Positions 17,664 through 25,545 of a DNA stretch of 64,000 bases are shown here, piece after piece. Source of the stretch: Micromonospora lupini (GTDB taxonomy: Bacteria > Actinomycetota > Actinomycetes > Mycobacteriales > Micromonosporaceae). Position 1 is the first letter of the stretch; each line of letters opens with the position of its first letter. The position numbers were made by a program, and so were the translations under genes. The DNA lies in the NCBI RefSeq assembly GCF_026342015.1, contig NZ_JAPENL010000002.1, positions 1,989,001 through 2,053,000 of the forward strand, in the 5' to 3' direction. The notes below the pieces were generated by a model. That model saw nothing but the letters and a program-made list of their open reading frames with translations. It had not been told where the DNA came from and searched no databases.

Positions 17664-18007
17664 GCGCGAGGTGCGGCCGGGTCGCCCCCGGGCCGCGCGC
17701 TGACGAGGCCAGCCGGCGCGGTCGGTGCCGCCCGGTCGCCGACGCTCGGGTCGAGCGCCGGCGCGACCAGCAGTGGGTCGACCTGGATCCGGTCGATGCC
17801 GAGCGGACGCAGCATGCCGCGCAGCGCCGACTCGCAGAGCGTCTCCCACGGCTGGTCCGCGCCCATGGCGGCGACAAGCAGTTCGGGTCGGGTGAAGGCG
17901 ATGCCCACCCGCTGACCCTGCGGTGACCGGCCGGTCCGCACCGTCCCGATCATCCGTCCCGGCAGCTCTCGCACCGGAACGGCGTAGATTATCGGGGCCT
18001 CGTCCAT
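17624..18007 (-). CDS. SAV_915-like / SseB-type small protein
   Basis: Protein of 127 aa from ATG 18007, with AAAGGA about 11 bases upstream; an in-frame ATG at 18052 is an alternative. The core (PGRMIGTVRTGRSPQGQRVGIAFTRPELLVAAMG ... ALRGMLRPLGIDRIQVDPLLVAP) resembles the actinobacterial SAV_915/SseB-like family, whose biochemical role is not known. It is the last gene of a leftward three-gene group with the UspA-type and hypothetical genes. The stop lies inside the 3' end of the FAD oxidoreductase gene, a convergent overlap. Confidence 0.7.
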   Translation of the reverse strand: MDEAPIIYAVPVRELPGRMIGTVRTGRSPQGQRVGIAFTRPELLVAAMGADQPWETLCESALRGMLRPLGIDRIQVDPLLVAPALDPSVGDRAAPTAPAGLVSARPGGDPAAPRAQAGTKRTASATT

Positions 18008-18048
18008 GGTCGGGTTGGTCCTTTCGAAAGGTGTCGTGGAAGCGGCGT

Positions 18049-18552
18049 TCATCGACTGAATCGTTCGAGGTCGCGGCCGAAGCGGCGGATCGTCGCGGCC
18101 CGCGCCCAGGACGGGGCGGGCACCGCGACGACAGGCACGACGGCCCGCGTCACGCAGTACCGGGTGACGTGGCCACGCGCCCGACCGAACCGGCCACGTT
18201 CGGGGTTGCCGACGACCAGGACGTCGGATTCGCGGTACGCGTGGTCGACGAGCACCTGCCCGGCGTAGCCCTGCGTCGCCACGAGCCGCACGGACACGTC
18301 CCGGGGGATTCCACCCAACGCCGCGTCGAAGACGCCCCGCAGGTAGACCAGGGCAGCCTTGTCGCACTCGTCCTGCCAGCGCCAGGTCAGCGTGCCGGGC
18401 CGCCAGGTGGGCGCGAAGACCCACGCCCGTACGGCGTCCAGCTGCGCGCCGTCGCGGCGGGCGAGCTGCACCGCGCGGCGCAGCGCCTGCATGCCGGCGA
18501 ACGACCTGTCGACGCCCGCCACGACGCGAGGGCTGGTGCACGGGCGGCTCAT
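18049..18552 (-). CDS. Universal stress protein (UspA domain)
   Basis: Protein of 167 aa starting MSRPCTSPRVVAGVDRSFAG, with the UspA layout: the V.GVD.S motif at the N-terminus and a nucleotide-binding-like glycine region near the end (DVLVVGNPERGRFGRARGHVTRYCVTRAVVPVVAVP), equivalent to G-2x-G-9x-G(S/T). Such proteins bind ATP and respond to stress or dormancy. The ATG overlaps the stop of the upstream gene (ATGA), so they are co-translated. Confidence 0.85.
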   Translation of the reverse strand: MSRPCTSPRVVAGVDRSFAGMQALRRAVQLARRDGAQLDAVRAWVFAPTWRPGTLTWRWQDECDKAALVYLRGVFDAALGGIPRDVSVRLVATQGYAGQVLVDHAYRESDVLVVGNPERGRFGRARGHVTRYCVTRAVVPVVAVPAPSWARAATIRRFGRDLERFSR

Positions 18553-18953
18553 GCGGCGGGCGCGATCCACGCCGGGGCGTTCGTCGAGGCACGCGGGTCG
18601 GCCGGCGCGGTCAGGTCGAGCGCGCGCAGGATGGAGTGCGCCACCACGACCTCCACCCCGGCGCGGCGGCGCAGGTCGGCCACGGCGCGGTGCAGCACTG
18701 TCATGCTGTCGGCCGAGAGTCGCACCACCGCGTCGACGTCGGCGGCGATCCACCACGCGGCGACGGCGCACGGCTCGTGTCGCAGGTACTCCACCAGGTG
18801 ACTGCCGGGCGCGGACGGGCCGAGCCGGACGCTTACCAGAGCTTCGTGTCGCCGTTCGGGCTCGGCCGGCCCGGTCGCTGTGTCATCGGAGCTGCTGTCG
18901 GTGTCGGGAGGCAGGTTCCCGCGTTCCCAGCGTGTCATCCGCCAAGGACTCAT
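18549..18953 (-). CDS. Conserved-type hypothetical protein upstream of the UspA gene
   Basis: Protein of up to 134 aa; either ATG 18953 or ATG 18938 could be the start and neither has a good ribosome-binding site. I do not recognise the family. The C-terminal 90 residues look like a small alpha/beta fold (HEALVSVRLGPSAPG..., AAWWIAADVDAVVRLSADSMTVLHRAVADLRRRAGVEVVVAHSILRALDL). Coupling to the UspA gene by a 4-bp overlap points to a shared stress role. Confidence 0.6.
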   Translation of the reverse strand: MSPWRMTRWERGNLPPDTDSSSDDTATGPAEPERRHEALVSVRLGPSAPGSHLVEYLRHEPCAVAAWWIAADVDAVVRLSADSMTVLHRAVADLRRRAGVEVVVAHSILRALDLTAPADPRASTNAPAWIAPAA

Positions 18954-19058
18954 GGACCCATAGTCACCGTCGAGCGGCGGCGGAGCGCCAGTCGATACGC
19001 GGTTTCGACGGGCCGCCGCGGATTCTTGACGCGCCGTTCACGCCGGGGCCCCTCCGGC

Positions 19059-19982
19059 TCAGAACGCGACGCCCACCAAGCGCTCGGAGACGGTCCAGAG
19101 GCGGGCGGCGTCGGCGGTGTCGCGCGCCGAGCGGTAGACGGCCAGCTCGGTCGGTCTGCCGGTGAACTGCCCCAGGCCGTCCGGGCCGTAGAACCGGCCG
19201 CCCTGCGCCTGGAGGCTGGTCGCCGCGTAGAGGGCGGGAAGCAGCCCGGCGTCGACCGAGTGCACCAGGAGGCCCCAGCGGTTCAACCGCTCCATCACCG
19301 CGTGGTGCGGCGAGGGCTTGCTGCGGCCCAGGTTGGGGCCGGACGCGTACAGGTTGGTCATTGTCGTCCCCGGGTGGGCGACGTTGCTGACGATGCCCCA
19401 TCCGCCGGCTCGACTGCGCCTGTCGAGTTCCAGCCCGAAGTGCAGGGCGGCGAGCTTGGAGGCGTTGTACGAGCGGACCGCACCGTAGCGGTGGGTGCTC
19501 TGCAGGTCGTCCCAGTCCAGGCGACCGGAGCGGGCGGCGCTGCTCGACATGGTGGTGACCCGGGCCTGCCCGGCCCGCAGCAGCGGCATGAGCCGTCCGG
19601 TAAGCGCGAAGTGGCCGAGATGATTCGTGCCGAACTGCAGCTCGAAGCCGTCCGCCGTGGTGTGTCGGGTGGGCGGCGCCATGACACCCGCGTTGTTGAT
19701 CAGAAGGTGGATCGGCCGCCCCTCGCCGAGCAGCGCGTCGGCCAGCGCCGCCACCGAGTCCAGCGACGCGAGATCCAGCTCCCGGGTCGACACGGTGGCG
19801 TCCGGCGCGGCGGCCCGCACGGTGTCCAGCGCGGCGGCGCCCTTGGCCGGGTTGCGGACCGGCAGCACCACCTCCGCACCGGCTCGGGCCAGCCGGGTGG
19901 CCAGGCCGAGGCCCAGCCCGTCACTGCCGCCGGTCACCACGGCGAGCTTCCCGGTCAGGTCCCCAACGGTCAGGTCGAGCAC
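19059..19982 (-). CDS. Short-chain dehydrogenase/reductase
   Basis: Protein of 307 aa. NAD(P)-binding TGGSDGLGLGLA, the NNAGVM motif and the catalytic Ser (TTMSSSAA) and Tyr-Lys pair (SYNASK) are all present; the length and the DWDDLQ insertion are typical of the retinol-dehydrogenase/oxidoreductase-like SDR subgroup. GTG start with GGAGG seven bases upstream. It is divergent from the dienelactone hydrolase gene. Substrate unknown. Confidence 0.88.
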   Translation of the reverse strand: MLDLTVGDLTGKLAVVTGGSDGLGLGLATRLARAGAEVVLPVRNPAKGAAALDTVRAAAPDATVSTRELDLASLDSVAALADALLGEGRPIHLLINNAGVMAPPTRHTTADGFELQFGTNHLGHFALTGRLMPLLRAGQARVTTMSSSAARSGRLDWDDLQSTHRYGAVRSYNASKLAALHFGLELDRRSRAGGWGIVSNVAHPGTTMTNLYASGPNLGRSKPSPHHAVMERLNRWGLLVHSVDAGLLPALYAATSLQAQGGRFYGPDGLGQFTGRPTELAVYRSARDTADAARLWTVSERLVGVAF

Positions 19983-20165
19983 GACATACCTCCAGGTCGA
20001 CGGTGTCCCTCATCGGTCACGTACAACCCTGGGCCGGCCGTCGCCCGGTACCCAGGGCGACCTTGTCCAGGGATCGGCGGTCCCTGGCTGGCGGACCGGT
20101 GCCGGGCACGTCGGCGTGGCGAGTAACGTTCCAGACGGACCAAGATCGGCGTACGAGGAGGCTCG

Positions 20166-20921
20166 GTGCAGACGACGACGGTGGACATTCCGACCGGCGA
20201 TGGGATCGCGGACGCAAGCCTCACCCGCCCCGACGGGGACGGCCCGTTTCCGGCGGTGCTGCTGTTCATGGACGCCTTCGGGCCTCGGCCCCGTCTCGTG
20301 GAGATGGCCGAGCGGATCGCCGAGCGCGGCTACCTGGTGCTGACCCCTCACCTGTTCTACCGGGCCGGCCGGGCGCCGCTGTTCGATCTGTCGGGTCTCG
20401 GCGATGCCGCCCAGCGCGGCGCGATCTTCGAGAAGATCATGCCGCTGATCGGCGCGCTGACCCCCGACGTGATCAGCCGGGACAGCGCCGCGTACCTCGA
20501 CTTCCTGGCCGCCCGCGACGACGTCCGGCCGGGCCCCGTCGCGATCACCGGCTACTGCATGGGCGGCACCAACGCGCTGCGGGCCATCGAGGCGCACCCG
20601 GACCGGATCGCCGCGATGGCGAGCTTCCACGGCGGGCGGATCGTCACCGACGCGCCGGACAGCCCGCACCTGGGCGTCGACTCGATCACCGGCGAGGTGT
20701 ACTTCGGCCATGCCGACGCCGACCAGTCGATGACGCCCGAGCAGATCGCCACGCTGGAGAAGGCGCTCGACGCCGCCGGTGTGCGCTACCGCTCCGAGGT
20801 GTACGCGGGCGCGCACCACGGCTACACGATGGCCGACACCCACGCGTACGACGAGCAGGCCACCGAACGCCACTGGGCCGCCCTGTTCGACCTCCTGGGC
20901 CGCGCCCTGCCCGTCGCCTGA
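20166..20921 (+). CDS. Dienelactone hydrolase family protein
   Basis: Protein of 251 aa, GTG start after GAGGAGG. An alpha/beta hydrolase with a cysteine nucleophile elbow (ITGYCMGGTN), an acidic residue region (YFGHADAD) and a histidine (GAHHGYTM), as in carboxymethylenebutenolidase. Such enzymes hydrolyse lactones or esters in the cytosol. Convergent with the yellow/MRJP-like gene. Confidence 0.85.
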   Translation: MQTTTVDIPTGDGIADASLTRPDGDGPFPAVLLFMDAFGPRPRLVEMAERIAERGYLVLTPHLFYRAGRAPLFDLSGLGDAAQRGAIFEKIMPLIGALTPDVISRDSAAYLDFLAARDDVRPGPVAITGYCMGGTNALRAIEAHPDRIAAMASFHGGRIVTDAPDSPHLGVDSITGEVYFGHADADQSMTPEQIATLEKALDAAGVRYRSEVYAGAHHGYTMADTHAYDEQATERHWAALFDLLGRALPVA

Positions 20922-20935
20922 CGGCTGGCGCGGTT

Positions 20936-22039
20936 TCAGCGGCGCAGCAGCACCGGGCCGGCGTCGATGCGGGTGCGGAACAACGCGTACGGCTTGCGTC
21001 GCAGGTCCTGGCCCCGCTGGTACTGCGGCTGCCGGTGCAACTGGTTGGCGGTCACGTAGAGGTGTCCGTCGGTGGCCACCGACATGGTGTCCGGCCAGAG
21101 CAGCCGCGGGTCGTGGACGAGCGTCTCGTACTGCCCGTCCGGGTGCCGCCGCAGCACCGCGTTGTGCTCGTACGACGTGCAGTAGAGCCGCCCCGCGTCG
21201 TCGGATTCCAACCCGTCCGACCCGGTGGCCTTGTCCCCCTCGTCCACGACGGTGGCCGCCACCGCCTCCTGCGTGACCGACGGGTCGGCAAGCGCCTCGG
21301 CGGACACGCTGTGCAGGCGTCGGGAGATCAGCGGCGAGTAGTACAGCCGGCTGCCGTCGGCCGAGATGGCGATGCCGTCGGAGCCCATCGCCAGCGGCTT
21401 CGGCGGCCCGTCCTTCGGGCGTGACATGAGCGGTCGGCCCTCGACGAAGGGGCGGTAGTTCTTCAGCGGCTCCGCCTTCGTGGACGGGTGGTCGTGCAGT
21501 CGCCGCCAGGAGGCCCCGCTGGCCAGGTCCACGACGATGATCCCGTTCGGCCCGGAGTCCGTCGAGTCGGTGATGTAGGCGACCCCGGCCTCGCCCCGGC
21601 GCAGGTCGAAGCGGACGTCGTTGAGGTACGTCGTCGGCGGCGCCACGTCCTGCGGGAAGGTGATCACCTGGGCCACCGTGTCGGTGTCCAGATCGATCCG
21701 GACCAGCTTCGGCCCACCAGGCTTGGTGGGCTGGAACATCGGGCTCCCGGTGTCCACCACCCAGAGCCGGTCCGCCGGGTCCACCACGATGCTCTGCACC
21801 GACACGAACGCGCCCGCGTCGTCGTCGCCGGACGGGGTGTTCCACGCCTGGTCGGGGTAGGGCACCTCCCTACCGTCGCGCAGCTCGACGACACTGGCTG
21901 GCACCTCGTCGCCCCACTTCGGGAAGTTGACGAAGATCCGGCCCCGGTGCGAGACGCTCACCCCGGTCGGCATCGGGCCGGTGAACGTGTGCACCAGCTC
22001 CAACTCGCCGACCGGTTCGTCGCCGACCGGCCCGTTCAT
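20936..22039 (-). CDS. Yellow/major-royal-jelly-like beta-propeller protein
   Basis: Protein of 367 aa from ATG 22039. Repeated propeller blades (GVSVSHRGRIFVNFPKW, DPADRLWVVDTGSP, TYLNDVRFD, GSDGIAISADGSRLYYSPL, GSDGLESDDAGRLYCTSYEHNAV, WPDTMSVATDGHLYVTANQLHR) match the MRJP/yellow family, which includes L-dopachrome tautomerase-related bacterial proteins and overlaps structurally with SMP-30 lactonases. No signal peptide is visible, so it is probably cytosolic. Its position next to the galactose locus could mean a lactonase-like role, but nothing in the sequence proves it. Confidence 0.75.
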   Translation of the reverse strand: MNGPVGDEPVGELELVHTFTGPMPTGVSVSHRGRIFVNFPKWGDEVPASVVELRDGREVPYPDQAWNTPSGDDDAGAFVSVQSIVVDPADRLWVVDTGSPMFQPTKPGGPKLVRIDLDTDTVAQVITFPQDVAPPTTYLNDVRFDLRRGEAGVAYITDSTDSGPNGIIVVDLASGASWRRLHDHPSTKAEPLKNYRPFVEGRPLMSRPKDGPPKPLAMGSDGIAISADGSRLYYSPLISRRLHSVSAEALADPSVTQEAVAATVVDEGDKATGSDGLESDDAGRLYCTSYEHNAVLRRHPDGQYETLVHDPRLLWPDTMSVATDGHLYVTANQLHRQPQYQRGQDLRRKPYALFRTRIDAGPVLLRR

Positions 22040-22089
22040 GACGTCCGCCCCACGGTGCGCATCGGCTCGCTCCCTACCGGTCGGCTGAT

Positions 22090-22105
22090 ACCGCTTCGCA
22101 GCGGT
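22090..22105 (-). terminator. Short hairpin after the lactonase gene
   Basis: ACCGCT (22090-22095) and AGCGGT (22100-22105) form a perfect 6-bp stem with a TCGC loop, 33 bp past the stop of the leftward SMP-30 gene. There is no U-tract, as is usual in this GC-rich group, so strength is uncertain. Confidence 0.35.
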
Positions 22106-22137
22106 TGTTCCCGCCCCGGCGTCCGATATGCCTCCGA

Positions 22138-23019
22138 TCAGCTCACCGGTGCGCCGGCCCCCGCGGCGGGCAGGCCGGGCACCTGAACGTCCACCGCGAG
22201 CAGCGCGCCGTCCTGCGGGCCCGCCGAGTCCAGCCCCACCCGGGCGGTGCCGATGAAGAGTCGGCGCCTGTCGGGGCCGCCCAGGCAGATGCCGGCCGGC
22301 TGCGTGGCCGGCAGTCGGATCTCCCGGTCGAGGGTGCCGTCGGGCCGGTAGCGGCGGACCGCGGAGCCGCCCCACAGCGCGATCCAGAGGTGGCCGGCCG
22401 CGTCGAGCGTCATGCCGTCCGGGCCGCCGTCGGCGGGCGACAGCCGCACGAACGGCTCCCGCCCGTGCAGGGCGCCGGTGGCGGGGTCGACGGTGAACCG
22501 GTCGATCTCGCCGCGTGGCGTGTCGGCCAGGTACATGGTGGTGCCGGCCGCGTCGAACGCCGGCCCGTTCGGGATGGTCAGCCCGGTCACCGCGGGGACC
22601 GGCGCGGCGCCCGGGGTGAGGCGGAACAACGTGCCCCCGCCGGGCACCGCGGCGTACGTCATGCTGCCGGCCCAGAAGCGGCCGTGCGGGTCGGCGACCG
22701 CGTCGTTCATCCGGGTCGGCTCGGGCGCGTCGGCGACCAGGTCGGCTACCGGTCGGGGGTCGCCGGTGGCGGGCAGCACCGTGACGCCGGTCCCGGCGGC
22801 GGCCAGCCACTCGCCCGGCCGGTCGACCACCGGGGCGACCGCGCCGAGCGGCACGTCGAGGCGGCGCAGCTCGCGCAGCGGGGTCGGGGCGTCGCCGTCG
22901 GTCTCCAACAGCCGCCCGGCCAGCAGGTCGACCAGGACGAGCCGGTCGTCGACCCAGCGCAGGCCCTCACCCAGGTCAAGCCGGTCGGTGCTCCAGACGG
23001 TCGGCTCGGTCAGCTCCAT
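22138..23019 (-). CDS. SMP-30/gluconolactonase family sugar lactonase
   Basis: Protein of 293 aa with GGAGGAG before ATG 23019. Regucalcin-type propeller with metal-ligand positions: Glu in LGEGLRWVDDRL, Asn in TRMNDAVADPHGRFWAGSM and IPNGPAFD, Asp in GGPDGMTLDAAGHLWIALWGG. Family members open aldonolactones. Given the galactonate dehydratase, kinase and aldolase upstream in the same direction, D-galactono-lactone made by a galactose dehydrogenase is the likely substrate (inference). Confidence 0.88.
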   Translation of the reverse strand: MELTEPTVWSTDRLDLGEGLRWVDDRLVLVDLLAGRLLETDGDAPTPLRELRRLDVPLGAVAPVVDRPGEWLAAAGTGVTVLPATGDPRPVADLVADAPEPTRMNDAVADPHGRFWAGSMTYAAVPGGGTLFRLTPGAAPVPAVTGLTIPNGPAFDAAGTTMYLADTPRGEIDRFTVDPATGALHGREPFVRLSPADGGPDGMTLDAAGHLWIALWGGSAVRRYRPDGTLDREIRLPATQPAGICLGGPDRRRLFIGTARVGLDSAGPQDGALLAVDVQVPGLPAAGAGAPVS

Positions 23020-23107
23020 GGTGCTCCTCCAAAGGATCTCCGGTCGGCGGCGGCCGGCGCGCGCCGGTCGTCGGTGCGCCGGCCCGCGCCGGCCGCCGCA
23101 CTCGCCA

Positions 23108-23182
23108 GCGGACCGTACCGCCGGCCCGTGGTCGAGCAGTGTCAGCGGACCGTGCCGCCGGGCCCGTGGTCGAGCAGCGTCA
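23108..23182. repeat. 37/38-bp tandem duplication spanning the sugar-kinase stop codon
   Basis: The segment at 23108-23144 is repeated at 23145-23182 with one inserted base and two substitutions. Read leftward, the second segment encodes the kinase C-terminus and the first lies after the stop. The TGA stop of the kinase is created at the repeat junction. Without the duplication the frame would continue differently, so this looks like a fairly recent slippage event that set the present C-terminus. Confidence 0.75.
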
Positions 23183-24083
23183 GTTCCGCCCGGTCGGGCA
23201 GGCCCTCCCAATCGCCCCTGGTGGCGACAGCGAACGCGCCTGTGGTGACCGCCCGGTCCAGTCGGGCGGAGACGTCGGCGCCGTCCAGCCACGCGGAGAG
23301 CAGGCCGGCCACGAAGGCGTCGCCCGCGCCGACGGTGTCCACCACCGGCACCGTCCGGGCCGGCCTGCGGATCGTGCCTGTCGCGCGGTGACTTGTGGCT
23401 CCGTCCCCGCCGTGCTTCACGACGACCTCGGTCACGCCGCCTGCGAGCAGCGCCGCGACCGGGTCGGGCGCGTCGGTCAGCACTGCCAACTCGTCGTCGG
23501 AGGCGACCACCAGGTCGATCGAGGGCAGCAGCGGTCGCAGCGCCGCCGCCGCCTCGGTGACCGACCAGAGCCGACTGCGATGGTTGACGTCCAGGCAGAC
23601 GGTGCTGCCCGCCGCGCGAGCCCGACGTACGGCCTCCACCACCGCCTGGTACGGCCCGGCGCCCAGCGCGCAGGTGATGCCTGTGACGTGCAGCAGCCGG
23701 GGTGGCGGGCCGGGCGCGTCGAAGGCGCGGGCGACGTCGGCCGGGCCCAGCCGGGAGCCGGCCGAGCCGGCGCGGTGGTAGGTGACCCGGGAGATGTCGG
23801 CGACCCTGTTCTCGAAGAGGATCAGCCCGGTCGGCGCGGCCGGGTCGACCCGGGAGAAGGCGAGGTCGACGCCCTCGGCGCGCAGGGTGCGGCGGACCAG
23901 TTCGCCGGGCTCGTCCGCGCCTGTGACACCGACCCAGGCGGCGTGGTGACCGAGCCGGGCCAGCCCGATGGCCACAGTCGACTCCGACCCGGCGACGGAG
24001 ATCCCGGCGGTGCCGCCCAGCCGCAGCGGGCCGGTGGATCGGAAGGCCGCCATCGTCTCGCCGAGCGTGAGCAGGTCGGTCAC
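23142..24083 (-). CDS. PfkB-family sugar kinase, probable 2-keto-3-deoxy-galactonate/gluconate kinase
   Basis: Protein of 313 aa. N-terminal GETMAAF, ribokinase-type glycines (AGSESTVAIGLARLG) and the C-terminal anion-hole motif with catalytic Asp (VDTVGAGDAFVAGLLSAWL) place it in PfkB, closest in style to KdgK. It would phosphorylate 2-keto-3-deoxy sugar acids with ATP. The GTG start overlaps the stop of the aldolase gene (GTGA). The 3' end lies in a tandem duplication. Confidence 0.85.
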   Translation of the reverse strand: MTDLLTLGETMAAFRSTGPLRLGGTAGISVAGSESTVAIGLARLGHHAAWVGVTGADEPGELVRRTLRAEGVDLAFSRVDPAAPTGLILFENRVADISRVTYHRAGSAGSRLGPADVARAFDAPGPPPRLLHVTGITCALGAGPYQAVVEAVRRARAAGSTVCLDVNHRSRLWSVTEAAAALRPLLPSIDLVVASDDELAVLTDAPDPVAALLAGGVTEVVVKHGGDGATSHRATGTIRRPARTVPVVDTVGAGDAFVAGLLSAWLDGADVSARLDRAVTTGAFAVATRGDWEGLPDRAELTLLDHGPGGTVR

Positions 24084-24700
24084 TGCCGCACCGCCGCGAG
24101 GAAGGCGGCCGCGCGCTCGCGCAGCGCGGCCGGGTCACCGCCGCGGACGGCGTCGCCGAGCAGCGGCGAGCCGACGCCGACCGCCACCGCTCCCCGGTCG
24201 AGGTAGCGTCGCGCGCCGTCCGCGTCGACCCCGCCGACCGGCACGAACGCGGTGCCCGGGAACGGGTCACGCAGCGCGCCCAGGTAGTCGGGCCCACCGA
24301 ACGAGGCGGGGAAGAGCTTGACGGCGGCGGCCCCGGCGCTGCTGGCCTGCACCACCTCGGTGGGGGTGAGCGCCCCGGCGAGCACCGGCAGATCGAGCCG
24401 GGCGGCCTCGGTGACGCTCGGCGCCAGCGCCGGGGTGACGAGGAAGCCGGCACCTGCCTCGGCGGCCGTGCGGGCGTCCTCGACGCTGAGCACGGTGCCC
24501 GCACCCAGGGCGTACCCGGGTCCGAGGGCGGCCCGGGCGCGGCGGATGATGCCGAGCGCGTCGGCGCTTGTCAGCGAGACCTCGACCAGGGCGACGCCGC
24601 TCTCGGCCAGGGTGAGCACGGCGGCAAGCGCCGCCGCCGGGTCCGGGCCGCGCACGATGGCCAGCAACCGGTGGGTACGCAACTCGTCGAGCAGGTTCAT
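24080..24700 (-). CDS. eda: KDPG/KDPGal-type aldolase
   Basis: Protein of 206 aa, class I aldolase of the Eda family. Schiff-base Lys is in AAVKLFPASFGG, the catalytic Glu in VALVEVSLTSADAL, phosphate-binding glycines in VPVGGVDADGA. It cleaves 2-keto-3-deoxy-6-phospho-sugar acids to pyruvate and glyceraldehyde-3-phosphate. Neighbouring dgoD suggests the galactonate isomer as substrate. ATG 24700 has GAGGA nine bases upstream. Confidence 0.9.
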   Translation of the reverse strand: MNLLDELRTHRLLAIVRGPDPAAALAAVLTLAESGVALVEVSLTSADALGIIRRARAALGPGYALGAGTVLSVEDARTAAEAGAGFLVTPALAPSVTEAARLDLPVLAGALTPTEVVQASSAGAAAVKLFPASFGGPDYLGALRDPFPGTAFVPVGGVDADGARRYLDRGAVAVGVGSPLLGDAVRGGDPAALRERAAAFLAAVRQ

Positions 24701-24711
24701 CGCGAATGTCC

Positions 24712-25545
24712 TCAGTGGATGCGGTGGGCGGAGATGGTGAGTCGCCAGGTGACCTCACCCGTGTGCGGGACGACCGCCGTGTCGGCCGGACCGGCGTCGG
24801 CCAGGTCGAAGGCCGCGCCGAGCATCGGCTCGACACCAACGCTGCGGTACGGGCCGTCGGCCGGCCAACCGCCCAGGTTGCGCCAGAGCGCGGTGCTGCG
24901 GGGCTGGCCCGCACACTCCAGCTCCAGGGTCAGCAGGTCGTCGTCGTCGCGCACCTGGACGCGGGGGCAGTCGAGCAGCACCGCGCCGAGGGCGGTGCCG
25001 TCGTCGGGGCCGAGTGTGTCAAGCGTCAAACCGGCCGGGGAGGGCCACGACCCGGTGAGCCACGGGTCGCCGTCGCGCCAGGCGCCAGGCGGGAGCAGCG
25101 CGGCGGCCTCCTGGTGCAGCCGGGTCGGGGTGCCCGCGGGCGCGTCGAGCCGGGCGGCGGGGGAGAGGTCGAGCAGGGCGTGCGCGGCCCAGACGAACCG
25201 GTACCCGGGGTCGGCGGCCAACCGGTAGTCGGCCACCACCACGCCACGGTCGTCGGTGATCCGGCGACTCAGCGTGAACGTCGGCCGCTGGATCACCACG
25301 GTGCCGGGGCCTTCGCTCCGCCACGGCCGCGACCACACCTCGCCGTGGTCGGGCAGCCCGCGCACGGTGGGCAGGCACTCCTCGAGGCCGCCGGCGTCGA
25401 CGAACGCGTCGTCGGGGCGTACGTCGTGTCGGCCGGACGCCGGGCCCCGCCACAGCCACTCCCGGCCGCCGCCGTTGAGGCTTGTCCACCGGCCGCCGTG
25501 CGCGGCGTCGTAGGCCACCCGCAGCGGCACCGGCGTGGTCACCAT
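24712..25545 (-). CDS. Galactose mutarotase-like (aldose epimerase family) protein
   Basis: Protein of 277 aa with the beta-sandwich pattern of the galactose-mutarotase superfamily: GGRWTSLNGGGREWLWR near the N-terminus, GGLEECLPTVRG, and a late SVGVEPMLGAAFDL that resembles the family's catalytic Glu segment. It would interconvert alpha and beta anomers of galactose or a related sugar before dehydrogenation. ATG 25545 overlaps dgoD by seven bases; GTG 25542 is an alternative. Family is fairly clear, substrate inferred from context. Confidence 0.72.
   Translation of the reverse strand: MVTTPVPLRVAYDAAHGGRWTSLNGGGREWLWRGPASGRHDVRPDDAFVDAGGLEECLPTVRGLPDHGEVWSRPWRSEGPGTVVIQRPTFTLSRRITDDRGVVVADYRLAADPGYRFVWAAHALLDLSPAARLDAPAGTPTRLHQEAAALLPPGAWRDGDPWLTGSWPSPAGLTLDTLGPDDGTALGAVLLDCPRVQVRDDDDLLTLELECAGQPRSTALWRNLGGWPADGPYRSVGVEPMLGAAFDLADAGPADTAVVPHTGEVTWRLTISAHRIH

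Noticed and set aside
22138..24504. 788-codon leftward frame through lactonase and kinase genes
   Set aside because: Its first part lies in a different frame from the kinase and aldolase; only the segment from ATG 23019 is a real protein.
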